Below, piece by piece: positions 1 to 11,215 of a stretch of 64,000 bases of DNA. How positions within the stretch are numbered: the first letter of the stretch is position 1; every line of letters starts with the position of its first letter. The notes under the pieces are model-generated. The model was not told the DNA's origin and did not search any database. It saw only the letters and a program-made list of their open reading frames with translations. The DNA lies in assembly GCA_033439685.1 (NCBI GenBank), contig JAUEDM010000003.1:2386001-2450000 (forward strand). Reading direction: 5' to 3'. The position numbers were made by a program, and so were the translations under genes. The DNA is from Apodospora peruviana. Taxonomy: Eukaryota > Ascomycota > Sordariomycetes > Sordariales > Lasiosphaeriaceae.

Positions 1-77
1 TGGTAGGCGGCGACTTTGCCGTTCAGCTCGTCGAGCTTGCCGTGTAGCTCCGACACCAGCCTCGCCGCGTCGTCCAT
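1..77 (-). CDS. 5' end of an unidentified gene (partial)
   Basis: An ATG at 77-75 opens a minus-strand frame that runs without a stop to the window edge. The 25 visible residues start MDDAARLVSELHGKLDELNG and look amphipathic, as in a coiled coil. Codon use is GC-rich like the neighbouring genes, and the region just upstream looks like a promoter or leader. The rest of the gene is outside the window, so I give no function. The call rests on the open frame and composition only. Confidence 0.45.
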   Translation of the reverse strand, partial: MDDAARLVSELHGKLDELNGKVAAY

Positions 78-1902
78 GGCGATGGTTGCCAGAGGTTGTG
101 GGGCGATATCGGCTGGTTAGAGGTCGTGGCCGTGGTCAGGTGCTGCGCGTGATGTGATTGATGGGCGACAGGCAGCGAGCCATGCATTATTGAGAATCAC
201 GAGATGGACAGGAGTACTGCGTAGGCTGCGCGGGGATATTTTGTGCACTGTCAATGGAATTGGGCCGGTTTTGTGGCAGGTCAGGCAAGGTGGTGAGGGT
301 ACAGGCTATCCGGGTGCTGTGGTGGTCGAGAACCGGCGGTCGATGGTGGTGAAGGTAACCACATTGAGAAAGGTCTCTGCAAGAAAGAGTCCACAGGTGT
401 GATGGAGAAGCTCCCCCCAGGTTCCAGAACACCGTCCCGACCGACCACCTGGGCCGCCTAGGGCCACCTTTGGCGGTGTAAGAGTGGGTGTGTCCGGGTG
501 TGCGGCTGGGCACCCGGCACCGCTTACTTGCGGCAGATGGGGGTCAGGTAAGGTTGCAGTTCGAGCCTCCACTTCGAGCCGGGCCTTTCGAGGGAACCAC
601 CTCAAAAAGCTACTTAGCACTCGGCTAGGGCAGACGGTGGGGAGCTTAGCGGCGCACCTTTGCCCTCGAGGACTCACACACAGGGCGGACAGGCATACGA
701 ATGGGGGGCGAGCCAGCGCCCCGGTAAAATACCTGACACCGATTGGCGATGCGGCACCCGATAGCACACCGTGGACACACAGCCCCTGGCGTGCATTCAA
801 TTTAAATAGGTGCCCCTCCACCCGTCACTTCCAAGACACTGAAGATGAAAGTCTCAAGTTGTCCCGTACCGGCCCGGTTCGACTATCGGTGAACAAGGAA
901 TCATGAACGGCACGAGGTTTGGTCAATCTCGTATCTTGACAAGGTACATTAATCAGTCCTACCTTAGGTATGGCTTCCAGGTTGGAACCGCAAAACCGGC
1001 CAACCGAGGATGTCAGTTATCACCATATACAGATCCGTGGATAGAGTAGGTATCGAGATGTGGGTTTGAAAGATTGGATGAAAGTAGCCATATACCTATA
1101 TATAATTTTGAAAAAGTGGTAGTCTATCGGTACGGATGCTGCTAGAGCCGGACTTACAGTGTGCCATAATAACGACTATCCTGGACGACAGAGTAGCCCA
1201 ACGAAAACCAGCAGTAATGTTGATAGCTATAGGGTTATGTATTGCCAAGTATCAAAAACCAGACTCGATCAAATTAACAAAGGCGGCTTATCCATGGATC
1301 GAGATTGATACCCAAGTAATCTGTACACCAACGCGGCTCGGATATGATATGCGACCGGGTTCGGATCTGTCCCGCAATGTCTTTCTGTCACGCATGCTCA
1401 AGTTGCACGCTTCCGACGCGCCATCGCGCGCTACCCGTTTCCCTCTCCCGATACCTCTCAGGTTACCGAATACTGTATCGATAACCGTCGCAGATAAGCA
1501 CCGCGTACGTACTCTGTAGGTACACTGGCTACCCGTCCGTCGAAAAGCCCAGATGTGTCTCGGATACCTGCATTTTTGAGTTGTACCTTGGATCCCACAT
1601 GCATTTTTGGTGAATAGTTAAACAGAGGAGTTAAAACTCGCAGCCTATATGCGGCTCAAGAAGCCAAGACCAAACGCCGCACTGACCCTATTTAACACCT
1701 TCCATCGCACGACTCATCTGACCGCCTTCCCTAATCGGACACATGTCCAGTTCTGCCAGCCGCAAAAGCTAGGCTCTCAGTCGCGCCAGCCAAAGCCGAC
1801 GACCGCTGTCATTCAATTCGGAGTACAACACCAACCAACAAACTCACATCAGATCACAACCGCCCGCGCCCCAACCGACTAACCCCCGACGCGCACGTCA
1901 AA
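78..1902. other. intergenic region, divergent promoter
   Basis: This spacer lies between the partial minus-strand gene and CFIm25. Open frames up to about 170 codons occur on both strands, but none resembles a known protein or has convincing splice structure. Positions 900-1130 are visibly more AT-rich than the flanks. An 11-base near-palindrome TACCTTAGGTA lies at 960-970. The last 250 bases are probably the promoter and leader of CFIm25. Confidence 0.5.
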
Positions 1903-2762
1903 ATGTCGACCATCACAGCCACGGCGCTCCAGAGCTCGCAGCCGCCCATAATCCCGCGGGATTTCAACGGGAACCAGCCCGAGACGATCCGCCTATACCC
2001 GCTATCAAACTACACATTCGGCGTCAAGGAGACCCAACCCGAGGAGGACCCCAGCGTGCTGGCGCGCCTCAAGCGCTTGGAGGAACACTACGTCGTCCAC
2101 GGCATGCGCCGCACCTGCGAAGGCATCCTCGTCTGCCACGAGCACAACCACCCCCACATCCTCATGCTGCAGATCGCCAACGCATTCTTCAAGCTTCCGG
2201 GAGATTACCTGCGCCCCGAGGACGACGAGGTCGAGGGCTTCAAGCAGCGTCTGGACGAGCGTCTTGCGCCAGTCGGCAGCCTGGGAGAGGGCGAGAAGGA
2301 GGCCGACTGGGAGGTCGGCGACTGTCTCGCCCAGTGGTGGCGTCCCAACTTCGAGACCTTCATGTACCCGTTCGTGCCTGCCCATGTGACGCGGCCAAAG
2401 GAGTGCAAGAAGCTCTACTTTATCCAGCTACCCAAGTCCAGTACGTGTTTTCACCCCTGCAAACCTGTCCCACCACGCAATGGATGTATACTAACCACCG
2501 CACAGAGGTCCTTAGCGTGCCAAAGAACATGAAGCTGCTCGCTGTCCCGCTTTTCGAGCTCTACGACAACACCGCTAGATACGGCCCGCAGCTTTCCGCT
2601 ATTCCCCATCTTCTCAGCCGCTATAACTTTGAGTTTGTCAATGAGGACGGCGAGGTGGTGGCCGTGACACCTGGCGCCGGCGACGGTTACGCCCTCAAGA
2701 CAAAGGTTCTTGCTGGCGGCGACGACGTGGACATGAAGACGGAGAATGGCACAACACATTGA
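1903..2762 (+). CDS. NUDT21: cleavage factor Im 25 kDa subunit (CFIm25/CPSF5)
   Basis: Two exons, 1903-2440 and 2506-2762, encode 264 aa. The intron has donor GTACGT, branch-like CTAAC at 2491 and acceptor CACAG. In animals the protein is the UGUA-binding subunit of pre-mRNA 3'-end cleavage factor Im and acts in the nucleus. The family signature is plain: the start of the fold reads IRLYPLSNYTFG, followed by the RTCEGILVCHEHNHPHIL stretch, and exon 2 gives KNMKLLAVPLFELYDN and LLSRYNFEF, which match the CPSF5 C-terminal half. CFIm25 has a Nudix fold but does not hydrolyse nucleotides. The length is a little above the roughly 227 aa of the animal protein because of an N-terminal extension and a C-terminal tail. 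The spliced reading frame closes exactly, which supports the join. Confidence in the family is high. Confidence 0.93.
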
Positions 2763-3100
2763 GTGTAGAGGGAACCATCTGTCTACCTGGTTTGATTGGC
2801 GGCATGGGGTTGGAAGGTGTTTCTGTTCTTAGTTTTGGAATCTTCTTTTTGCGTTTTTTTGAACTACGGGTGGGCGTCTGGAGTCCGTTTCCATAACAGC
2901 TAGCTGCAAGAACAGCGTTTGGTAGAATCATATATCATGGGACTCGGGTTAATGGGGCTATTTGAAATTTCCGCCGCAGTAGATAGGCCTCCATCACCAA
3001 AGGTAGGCTAGCAATTGTGCTTGTTGATGAAAGGGGGTTATCAAATCAAATATACCCAACATTAAGCGAAACTTGCAAACCTCTTTGGTTTTGCTTAAAA
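2763..3100. other. convergent 3' spacer
   Basis: This is the shared 3' region of CFIm25 (+) and the YjbQ-type gene (-). I see no gene in it. It probably holds both 3' untranslated regions and their polyadenylation signals. Confidence 0.6.
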
Positions 3101-3975
3101 TCATGCCTTTTCGCCTTGAATAGTAGCAACTATCTTTCGTTGGTGCTTCGCGGCCCGGAACTCGAGATACCAGATCCCCTGCCAAGTGCCCGTTTGCTTT
3201 TTTGTTGTAAGATACTTCGTTTCAATGACCATGAAATTAGTAAAGAGGACTTACCAGCTTTCCGTCTTTGATCGGGATAGTCACACTCGCTCCAATCAAG
3301 GCCGACTTTACGTGCGCCGGGAGGTCGTCGGGCCCTAATACACGGTCAATTTCAAGAAAAAATCATCACACTTGCTTAGAGGCGGCGGCGGTATTACCTT
3401 CGGCGTCATGCCGATAAAGCGCCTCGCCCTTGGGACCAGCTTCGGGCACGATCCGGTCGAGCGTGTCGCTCATGTCTGCTCTCACGTCCTGGTTACATAT
3501 AGTTAGTATAAGTTCTCCTTCATAAGAAAACGCTAGAGGAAAAACTCACCTCATCCCAATTCTCATTCAGACTTAAGGCGCAGCTGGTATGTTGAATGAA
3601 TAGGTTAAGCAGCCCGACCTTGTAGTTGCGTATCTCGGGCAGCTCCTTGAGGACGGTATCGGTGATCAGGTAAGACCCGCGGGACCGCGCCGGCATGGTG
3701 AACTGTTTCTGATACCACATTGTCGTTGGTTGATATCCACCCTCTTCTGATGATGGCGGTAGTGACGAGTATGGGTTATCAGTAGCAGGGATGTTGTTAC
3801 TGCTGCTACCGAAAAGGAGATGGAGCGGGATTGCCCACAGGTAGTGGAATATGAAAGGAAAGAAGGAGACTATGAGCAGAAGGAAGAATATGAGGGTTGT
3901 GGTTGATGATATTTGCGGTGCGATTCGTGCTGCTGCTGGCGGCGACTGTGATGGTGTTGTTGATCGCGGTGGCAT
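3101..3975 (-). CDS. YjbQ/UPF0047 family protein with N-terminal membrane anchor
   Basis: Four exons on the minus strand, 3975-3550, 3488-3398, 3334-3255 and 3196-3101, encode 230 aa and the joined frame closes exactly. Residues 86-230 are the UPF0047/YjbQ fold, with MWYQKQFTM, IQHTSCALSLNEN, DVRADM, YRHDAEGPDDLPAHVKS and GTWQGIWYLEF, including the conserved histidines of HTS and PAH. A bacterial member, E. coli YjbQ, has been linked to thiamine phosphate synthase activity; the fungal role is not known. Residues 1-85 are an extension with a strongly hydrophobic stretch at about 27-55 that looks like one signal-anchor helix, then a Ser/Pro-rich linker. Met86 (codon at 3720-3718) would give a 145-aa protein, the usual length of the family. 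The first ATG may therefore give an anchored form and the second a soluble form. The domain is certain; the start is not. Confidence 0.88.
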
Positions 3976-4674
3976 GGTAATAAGGTGAGGTTGATGGGGC
4001 TAAAGACGGAGTGGTGGTGGATGTGAGGGGCTTCGTCATATCCCGGCCCCACGTGCAGTGTTGTACAAGTCGTCGAGTTTGAGGTTGTACGCTACAGCTT
4101 GCTCTCCAATTCACACCTCACTTCTGACTTCTCAAAAGTATGAGAGCTAGGTGCCTGGAGATAGAAGGTGATATCATTTGAAGTCTGTCCGTGTTGAACA
4201 TGGACTTGTCAGGTCTACCTGGACCTTCACTAACATGAATTCAGGCCACTCCCGAGCCTTCAATAGGGACTAGTAGGTAAACTCCTCAACAACTCCTCCG
4301 GCAAGACGTATGATCGACTTATAAATAAGTCCATGTCCCATCTTTGAACTTTCAATCACATATCGACCCTTTTCTCCTTGCATCGGTCCACAACACAATC
4401 AATACGACAAGCTTTTGTAGAATCAGTTACTGATCTCGCTGGAAGCTGCTGCCCTCGATTGCACTTTACGCGTTAGGTGGCGTTCAGTGGCAAGGGCCAG
4501 GGGCCAGGGGCCACACCTAGCGGGGCAATAAAATAGCAGCCCCCACCGAAATCGCGTGAATTCGCGGCTCCCTGGCGAGCGCGTCTTCCACTGTTCATCT
4601 ACCTCCTGTCCTCCTACCTTAAGGTAGCTCTAGGTAGCCCAACCCAGAAACCACGAGCTTGCACATCGTCCGGG
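3976..4674. promoter_or_regulatory. divergent promoter region
   Basis: This spacer separates the YjbQ-type gene (-) from the AT-hook gene (+). It holds a short tandem GGGCCAG-type repeat at 4493-4513 and a perfect 14-base palindrome CTACCTTAAGGTAG at 4614-4627, about 50 bases before the plus-strand ATG. The binding factor, if any, is unknown. Confidence 0.45.
4614..4627. repeat. perfect palindrome CTACCTTAAGGTAG
   Basis: The 14 bases read the same on both strands. They lie in the leader or core promoter of the gene starting at 4675, and a further TAGGTAG follows at 4631-4637. Similar TACCTA/TAGGTA motifs recur in other spacers of the window. Confidence 0.6.
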
Positions 4675-6658
4675 ATGGAACCTGTCAAGACTCTGTTGAA
4701 AACACCACATAGTTCTTCCAAAAGAATGTCTGCAGAGATGGAGTTAACATCATCGCTCACAAGTCTCGACACCATATCGACACCGGGTTCATACTACACT
4801 GCCAAAGACTCGCCGCTCGATGGAGCAAACACCACCGCCATCAGCAGCCCTGTCGATTACCCGGCAAGAGCGCGCTTTCGCAATGCGCGAGAGATTCCCC
4901 ACGAGCTCAAAATGAACTGCCAGATTCACATGGAGGAAAACATGCGTACATACTTCCCTGCCTGACCCTTTCAAAGGCATACCCGGTTTCTAACGTTTTT
5001 TTTTTCTGCGTCCAGACGCGCAAGCCATCCAGCTTTTCGACGCCTTTCTCAGCGATGGTGTTACGCTGCTGCCCACCCGGACAGCGAAAGCCGCCCGCAT
5101 CGCGCCGCCGGCCCAGATAGCCCTCCTCAACACGTTAATGATCCACCCGGTATTTACGTCTCGCACGGCTGACAGGAGCGACCTCCACGTCGCGGCACAA
5201 TCTCTGGCCTACCTGCGTGGTCTTCTCAGCCTCGTCGGGCCCGTCAATGCGAACTTGCGCGCCGCCTTTATGTTTAGCGGAAGCGAACGGGGATTCGGGT
5301 GCTTCAACAGCGGTAGGAGCAGCAGTCAGGGTAGCGATACAAGCGACTCGGATGCGATCGTGAGCAAGTACGCCACGGACCAGAGCCTCTGGCGGCGCTC
5401 GCCCGATTTCTGGGCCACGCTGGGCTGGGCGTTTCAGTGTGCGGCATCCCACCCGCACCGCTGGAGGTGTTGGAAAGTGTGGCTCGAGTACATGGTCGAG
5501 GTGTTGGAGGTCGATTGGGACGAGCGGAAACTGCTAGACGAAGAAGAGCACGATCGGTGTGGAGGACGCCGACATGGGAGCAGTAGTCCACCGGTGGCGC
5601 AAGACGAGGAGTGCAAATATCCGAGGTTACGCAAGAGTCTTTTAGCTGCCTATGTGGATGGCCTGCAAAAGGAGCGAAAGCAGCCTCTCCGCGAGGTGGT
5701 GAGGGCGCTGATGGCGTTTACGGATGGCGAAAACTCGTCCGACAAGGTGTTCTACAAGGAGGTTTTCGCCGGGGAGACGGTTGTCGGATCGCGGAAAAGT
5801 AAGAGGAAACGGGCTTTGACGGCGGTGGATCTTGAAAAAGACCAGTTCGGAGATTACTTGGACGAACTTGGGTCTGAAGACGAAGACGAAGGCGGCAATA
5901 ACCGACGACGAGCAAACTCGCCGACACCCACAAGACCGAAGCGAGGGAGACCAAGACGGCAAGTGAAAGAAGGGTCGCCCACTCCTCCTCCAGCGCCTAC
6001 CCCCCGCTTCAGCGAAGGCGTAACCGAGACGATTCCCTTGCGGCTCCGCATCTTTCGCCTGCTCTCCGCAGCAGCCGCCTACATTCCAGATCGGTTCGCG
6101 CGCGTCGACGACCTCTACGAGAAAGTCGCCGAGCGCGTGCGCGGGTTGCCTCTCCCCATGTTTCGACTCTTTGTGGAATCGCACGCCACCACGTTGCCAG
6201 ATTTTGCGCACGTCTCGCTGCTGCGAAATATCGCCGACGGCTTGCTGCCGAAAAGCGGTATGGGCGGGGGCGTGCGCCCAGACCCGGACTATATAGATCC
6301 CGTGACGGACGAGCAGAACGGGATTTCTGTCATCATGCTGTTGGAGTGTTTTCTGCCGTATGCGTCGAACCGGGTCACCGCCGAAGACAACGCGAAATTG
6401 TCGCTTGTGTTGGAGAGTATGTTGTGGTATATTTACGCGAATCGGGATATAGGGTATACTCATAACTTGAGGAAGATGGTGGAGAGGGGTATCAAGGCCC
6501 GTCAGGACAAGATTGCTTCGAGGAAGAAGAATGGTGGGAGTAAAGTGATTTATTCTTCTGCTGATGTTGGTGGTGAGAAGGCAGCGCGCGAAGCGCTGGA
6601 CAGGTCGGCACGGAACTTGAGGGTGTTGGTTGATGTTTTTGAGGCGACGAGTGTCTAA
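4675..6658 (+). CDS. uncharacterised AT-hook protein
   Basis: Two exons, 4675-4945 and 5016-6658, encode 637 aa; the intron has donor GTACAT and a T-rich tract before acceptor TCCAG. I do not recognise the family. The protein is mixed: an N-terminal Ser/Thr-rich part of about 75 residues, then helical segments (ALLNTLMIHPVF, LAYLRGLLSLVGPVNANL, SPDFWATLGWAFQCAA), and an acidic run followed by a basic AT-hook-like core with Arg400-Gly-Arg-Pro403 flanked by lysines and arginines. A second helical region follows (about residues 430-600, with LRLRIFRLLSAAAAYIPDRF). An earlier basic KSKRKRA cluster could be a nuclear signal. The AT-hook and basic clusters suggest a nuclear, DNA-associated protein with helical-repeat regions. 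This is inference; no catalytic motif is visible. Confidence 0.8.
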
Positions 6659-7513
6659 TTTGCTGTTGCTAGTACTGCGTTGGGGAAGGCTGACCGTGTA
6701 ACAGAGGACGGGAGTGTGTCAGTTCTGGCGGAGGGGTGGTGTTCGGTGTTTTTGGTCTCTCTTTTTATTGTCCTGTCAGGTGTGTATGGCGGAGATTCCT
6801 TTCTTGTACAACATTTTCTTGTTCTTTCCACCTCCTTTTGATACCCAAGTCTCCCCTTCTTTTGTTGCTGTTCTGGGGCATCTGTTATATTACCGAACTG
6901 GGGTGGCTGAACATTATCTTCATGAGATTGCATCTGGGCGGAGCTTTTGGGAGTTCAAGGCTGGTTACCAGTTGAAAGTTAACGGTGTATATAAGTAAAG
7001 GTATGGATGCATATGCATTGGTCTGGATCTCGATAGCACAATATTTTGTCTATAACTCCTCTGCTGATAGTATAGCCAAGGAGACTGCTTAGGTATTCAC
7101 TTGTTTGATTGATTTTGTTCTGATCTAACGTACAGAGGTCTATACATACTTGACTTGCCTCAGTGCGGAGGCTCACTACTATTAATGAGGAGAAACTCCT
7201 TTTCCACTTCCACTTGTGCAGCTCCGCCTCTCTGTTTTTGTAATGTTGGATCGTGCAGATCATTGGTTGATACTGGGCCCGAAAATGACCTTCACCATCG
7301 GCGATTCTGATATCTTTGTATCGATTTGGATTAAAAGATGCTTAATGGTCGGTGAAAGTGAAGAACCTTGTCTTCTTTGACACCGATATCCTTGTGAAAG
7401 CGACTTTCGAGGTAACGATGTCTGCGTACTCCGATGCGGAGGGAACAATACGCTCACCATTCATGAGTCTGGGGCCTGTGCATATAACAATACAGAATGT
7501 GCTGCCTATCGCC
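6659..7513. other. convergent 3' spacer
   Basis: This region lies between the AT-hook gene (+) and the NDUFAF2-like gene (-). Short frames occur but none is convincing. It is relatively T-rich on the plus strand, as expected for 3' untranslated sequence. Confidence 0.55.
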
Positions 7514-8301
7514 TCATGAATTTTTGGGTGGTGCTGGCGTAGGAGTCCACGTCTTTGGCTGCCATCCCTCGCTGGGTCCACCGCGAGCAGCCTGCCTCCA
7601 TGGGTCCGGTTTCGATGCTGTACTTTGCTTTTGTTCTTGGGTTTGCTGCTGCTGCTGCTGCATCTTCTGCCACGTCTGCTCCCTCGGCATCGTCGCACCA
7701 CCCTCACTTGAAGAAGCTGGAGTCGTCTCCTGCACACCCGCAGCAGTCTTATCCACCCACGGAATTGCATCCACTTCAGGAGTACGCGCCTGCTGTTTTG
7801 GATACTGCTGCATACTTCGTCTCTTGAGAGGTGGTTCAGGCTGGCCGAGGATTTTCTTAGATTGGGCCGCCGTCACCGGCGCATCCGTGAGACTCGGCTT
7901 GGCTGCCCATCTCGCGTCGGCTTGGGCAGCCAGGACCTTCATGCGCTCCTGGCGCACGACATCCTCTTGCTGCTCCGCGATCGAGGGCGGGTCCTGGCGC
8001 AGTTGACGCAGCCATTGGTGCCATGCCGGCGGGACTTTTACGTCTCCGTAATGAGTGGTGCTTGGGTAGCGGACGATGCGCCGCCAGCGAGCGTTGGGAT
8101 CATGGCCCCGGACGTCTCGAAACTCCCAGTATGTGTTGCCATGAAGGTCCAGACCTGGCCCGTTGTATTTAGTTTTGGGTGTGCTTGAGAGAATGATGCG
8201 GAAACTCACTCACCAACCAGAAACTGTTTGCGCCACGGGAGTCGCAGGGCCTTCCACTTGTACCACATCCTCAGATAGGGGGTTATTTGGTTCGGCGCCA
8301 T
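7514..8301 (-). CDS. nuo13.4: complex I assembly factor NDUFAF2 / NUO-13.4 type
   Basis: Two exons on the minus strand, 8301-8214 and 8154-7514, encode 242 aa. The intron has donor GTGAGT and an acceptor at GGCCAG. Exon 1 gives a short helix with LRMWYKWKALRLPWRKQFLVG. Exon 2 opens with LDLHGNTYWEFRD, then ARWRRIVRYPSTTHYGDV and PPAWHQWLRQLR. This is the NDUFA12/NDUFAF2 (B17.2-like) signature, and the fungal member in Neurospora is NUO-13.4. The family helps assemble or is part of mitochondrial NADH:ubiquinone oxidoreductase. The conserved domain covers roughly residues 1-95. The rest is a low-complexity tail with a polyglutamine run near residues 195-201 and many Pro/Ser/Thr. The tail makes the protein longer than the human factor (169 aa). 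The assembly factor is a better fit than the NDUFA12 subunit because of the long variable C-terminus. Confidence 0.88.
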
Positions 8302-8994
8302 GGGCGGCTATAGCCCTGAGGGAGGGGAGTGAGAAAAAGGGTCTTGACAGATTATGTAAGTCCAGTCCTGAATTTTGGTTGATTTATTGTGTTTTGTTGC
8401 TTAGAACATTGTCAGGAATTGTGGTGACGTCGATACCTGGCTGCGCTGTTGTTGAAGCGTCCGAAATCCACAGCTTGAATCGACGCTCCTCTGGTTCTTC
8501 AAATAAAGTGGGACTTCTGCAAGGGCCAGCCAAGGGGTCTCTGTCCCCGCCACATTCTTCGCACCAGCCTTGCGCGTCACAGTGTGGCTGAGAGCGTGTT
8601 CACCAACCAAGCGCGAGGCGGGGACCGGCTGCAGTGGGGGAGCGGCAGGGTACGGGACCAACTACAACCTTAACAGCCTTTGAAGAACTTCATGAAAGCT
8701 ATTAACATCCTCACCAACTTCGATACTCACGGCTACCTGACACGCAAAAAGAAAACTCTCAGACTCGCCCGTCGCGCGTTTCTGCCGACTTCGGTCCGCA
8801 TCTTACTCTAACTCCGCCGCCGTTCGGACGCTGACGTAGCGCATCCTCTGGTTTTAGCGCCGCCCTCCACTTCTTTCATACTGTATACATCTACGGATCT
8901 GGGTATACACACACACTACTTCACGATACTAGACGGTGGAGACGAGGACAAGGACGAACCATTTCCCGCCGACACACGACGAGGCCAGCGCATC
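8302..8994. promoter_or_regulatory. divergent promoter region
   Basis: This spacer separates the NDUFAF2-like gene (-) and the calponin-homology gene (+). No gene is seen in it. Open frames on both strands look like chance. No clear regulatory element can be named. Confidence 0.5.
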
Positions 8995-11215
8995 ATGGCT
9001 TTGGTGTCGTCCTTAGACAAAGACTTGCGCAAGTTGCGCCTCGACAAATACACACCTGCCGCTGCGAACGAGGCGCGCGCATGGATCGAAGGTATTCTGG
9101 GGGAACGGTTGCCCCATGGCGATTTGCTCGAGGCTTTGAGAGATGGAGTCGCGTTGTGCAAGTGAGTCTCTCTGCCACCCAGGAGACCGGCAGACATGTG
9201 AGCTGACGAACCGCCTTCGCAGACTTGTAAACCTCGCCGTCGGGCCACCTGGCGTCAAGTTCAAGAAATCCGCCATGCCATTTGTACAGATGGAGAACAT
9301 CTCACACTTTTTGCGCGCGTGCCAAGGGCCTCCCCTTAACCTCCAACAGCACGACACATTCTTGACCGTCGATCTCTACGAGCAAAAAGACCCTGCGCAA
9401 GTATTACAGTGCCTGGGCGCCTTCAGCCGTGCCGCCAGCGCCGCCAACCCATCCGCCTTCCCGACGTCGATCGGCCCTCGGAGCACTGGTCGCGGCGTCC
9501 TGAGCCCCCAGTCAACCGGTCCCACGACCCCAACCGGCATGCGCGGTCGCGGTGTCTCGAATGCCAGCAATGCCTCGTCCTCAGTCTACGGGAGAGCACC
9601 TGCTCTCGCGCCGTCCAAGACAGGCGACTCAGTCTCGGGCCGGTGGAGTCCCACCAAGTCACCGACACAAAACGGCTCTACCTCGCCTGTGAATGTTAGC
9701 AGCTGGAGCAGGAAGGAACACGAAGGCGCGACGTCTCCGGCTTGGAATATCGCGCAATACGGGTATATGGGTGGCGCGAGTCAGGGTAACTTGGGCATCG
9801 CGTTCGGCGGACGTCGACAGATCACTAGTGCTGGTCCGTACGTACCGAACATGGCCGATAAGGAGCGCAGGAGGAAAGAACAAGAAGCTGAGGCAGAGAG
9901 GCAACGTCAGCAAATGGAGGAAGAAGAGCGGCGGCGCAAGGCTGAGATGGAGGCAGAGGAGGAACGCGCTCGATTGGAAGAAGAGAGGAGATGGGAGGAA
10001 GAAGCCAGACGTCTTCGGGAGGAAGAACGAAATCGTGTCGAGGAGGAGAAGCGGCGTTGGGAGGAGGAAGAACGGCAGTGGAAGATAACCGAGGAGAAGA
10101 GGCGTCGGGAAGAAGAGGAAGCCGAGGCCCGACTGCGCGAGGAGCGTCAGCGATCAAGAAGTAAGAGTGACGCTAAACTGCGCGGCCAGTTCCTCAGTCA
10201 GTATCAGGCTGAGCAGGAAACCAGCCAAAGCGATGGCTACAGCAGTCGCATAAAAGAGCTCGAGAAAGAGCTCGAGCTGGCACGGAAGCGCGAGGCAGAG
10301 TACGAGAGAGAGCGTCAAGAGCGCTCTTCACGGCCGCGAGACCCCGATGAGAACAAAAAATCTCGCGCTAGGTCACGTAGCCGACATGCACCGCCTGCAC
10401 GACCCGTCAGTAGGCAAGATTCATGGAGTGTTCGCGATGAGCGCGAGTTTCTGCGCACCGAATGGACTCAGAATCAGCAAGCAGGCGAGGAGTCGGCACC
10501 GCAGCCTCCTTCACGTTCTCCAAGGCCACTCCCGGACCCAGCAACGGCAGCCATCCCTCCTGCGAAGGTTAAGACCCACAGAACAGGCGGTGATGGCCCG
10601 CCGATTATTCCAGTCCGGAAGCATCACACCGGCTCGCGGCCTCTTCCGGACCCGGCCGCCTACGCGTCTACGCCTCCTCCGCAACAGCAGGCGCAACAAG
10701 CTCAACGGCCACAACAGTTCCAACCACCTAAGCAGCAGCAACAACCATCACCGACGCCGCCGTTACAGCAGAAGCAGCAGCAGCCGCCCAAATCAAGTCC
10801 CCACATGAACCGCACCGAGCGATATCTGGCTACACACCCAGCTCCCCAACAGCAGGCACCGCAGCAGACCTTCTCCCGCGAGCTGGGTGCCGTGGACGAG
10901 CGCGAGGCTGAAGACCGCCGCCGCGCAACCGTGCAGAAACAGACAAGGGCGGGCGGGTTTGCGTCTAAATCTCTGCTGGAGCGGGAGATGGAGATGGAGC
11001 GCCAACGCCAGCGCGAGTGGGAGGAGGCGCAGCAGGAGACGGCCAAGGCGGCGCGGACGGGTGATGGTGTTGATGGTATCGGCGGCCGCTGGGACGTGAG
11101 CCAGTGGTCCGGGTATACTGGAGGCGACGGGCAGAATCGCGGCCAGCAGGGGATTGGGGCCGGCAGAAGGCAGATTGTGGGTCCTAGACCGCTCCCTGGG
11201 CAGCCGGGTCGGTAG
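8995..11215 (+). CDS. scp1: calponin-homology protein, Scp1/transgelin-like, with long coiled coil
   Basis: Two exons, 8995-9161 and 9223-11215, encode 719 aa; the intron (donor GTGAGT, acceptor TTCGCAG) falls inside the CH domain and the join gives DGVALCKLVNLAVG. Residues about 15-140 form one calponin-homology domain (EARAWIEGILGE, FKKSAMPFVQMENISHFLRA). Two short calponin-type repeats follow at wide spacing: GNLGIAFGGRRQIT near residue 210 and GIGAGRRQIVGPRPLP at the extreme C-terminus. Between them lies a Glu/Arg-rich single-helix or coiled-coil stretch, then a Pro/Gln-rich disordered region. Yeast Scp1 has one CH domain and one repeat in about 200 aa and cross-links actin filaments. The actin-binding role is by family; the insert is unusual relative to yeast but is plausible for filamentous fungi. 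Confidence 0.88.

Noticed and set aside
1136..1519. A 127-codon ATG-initiated frame before CFIm25.
   Set aside because: It has no recognisable domain, an AT-rich 5' half unlike the genes nearby, and no splice context. I treat it as chance.
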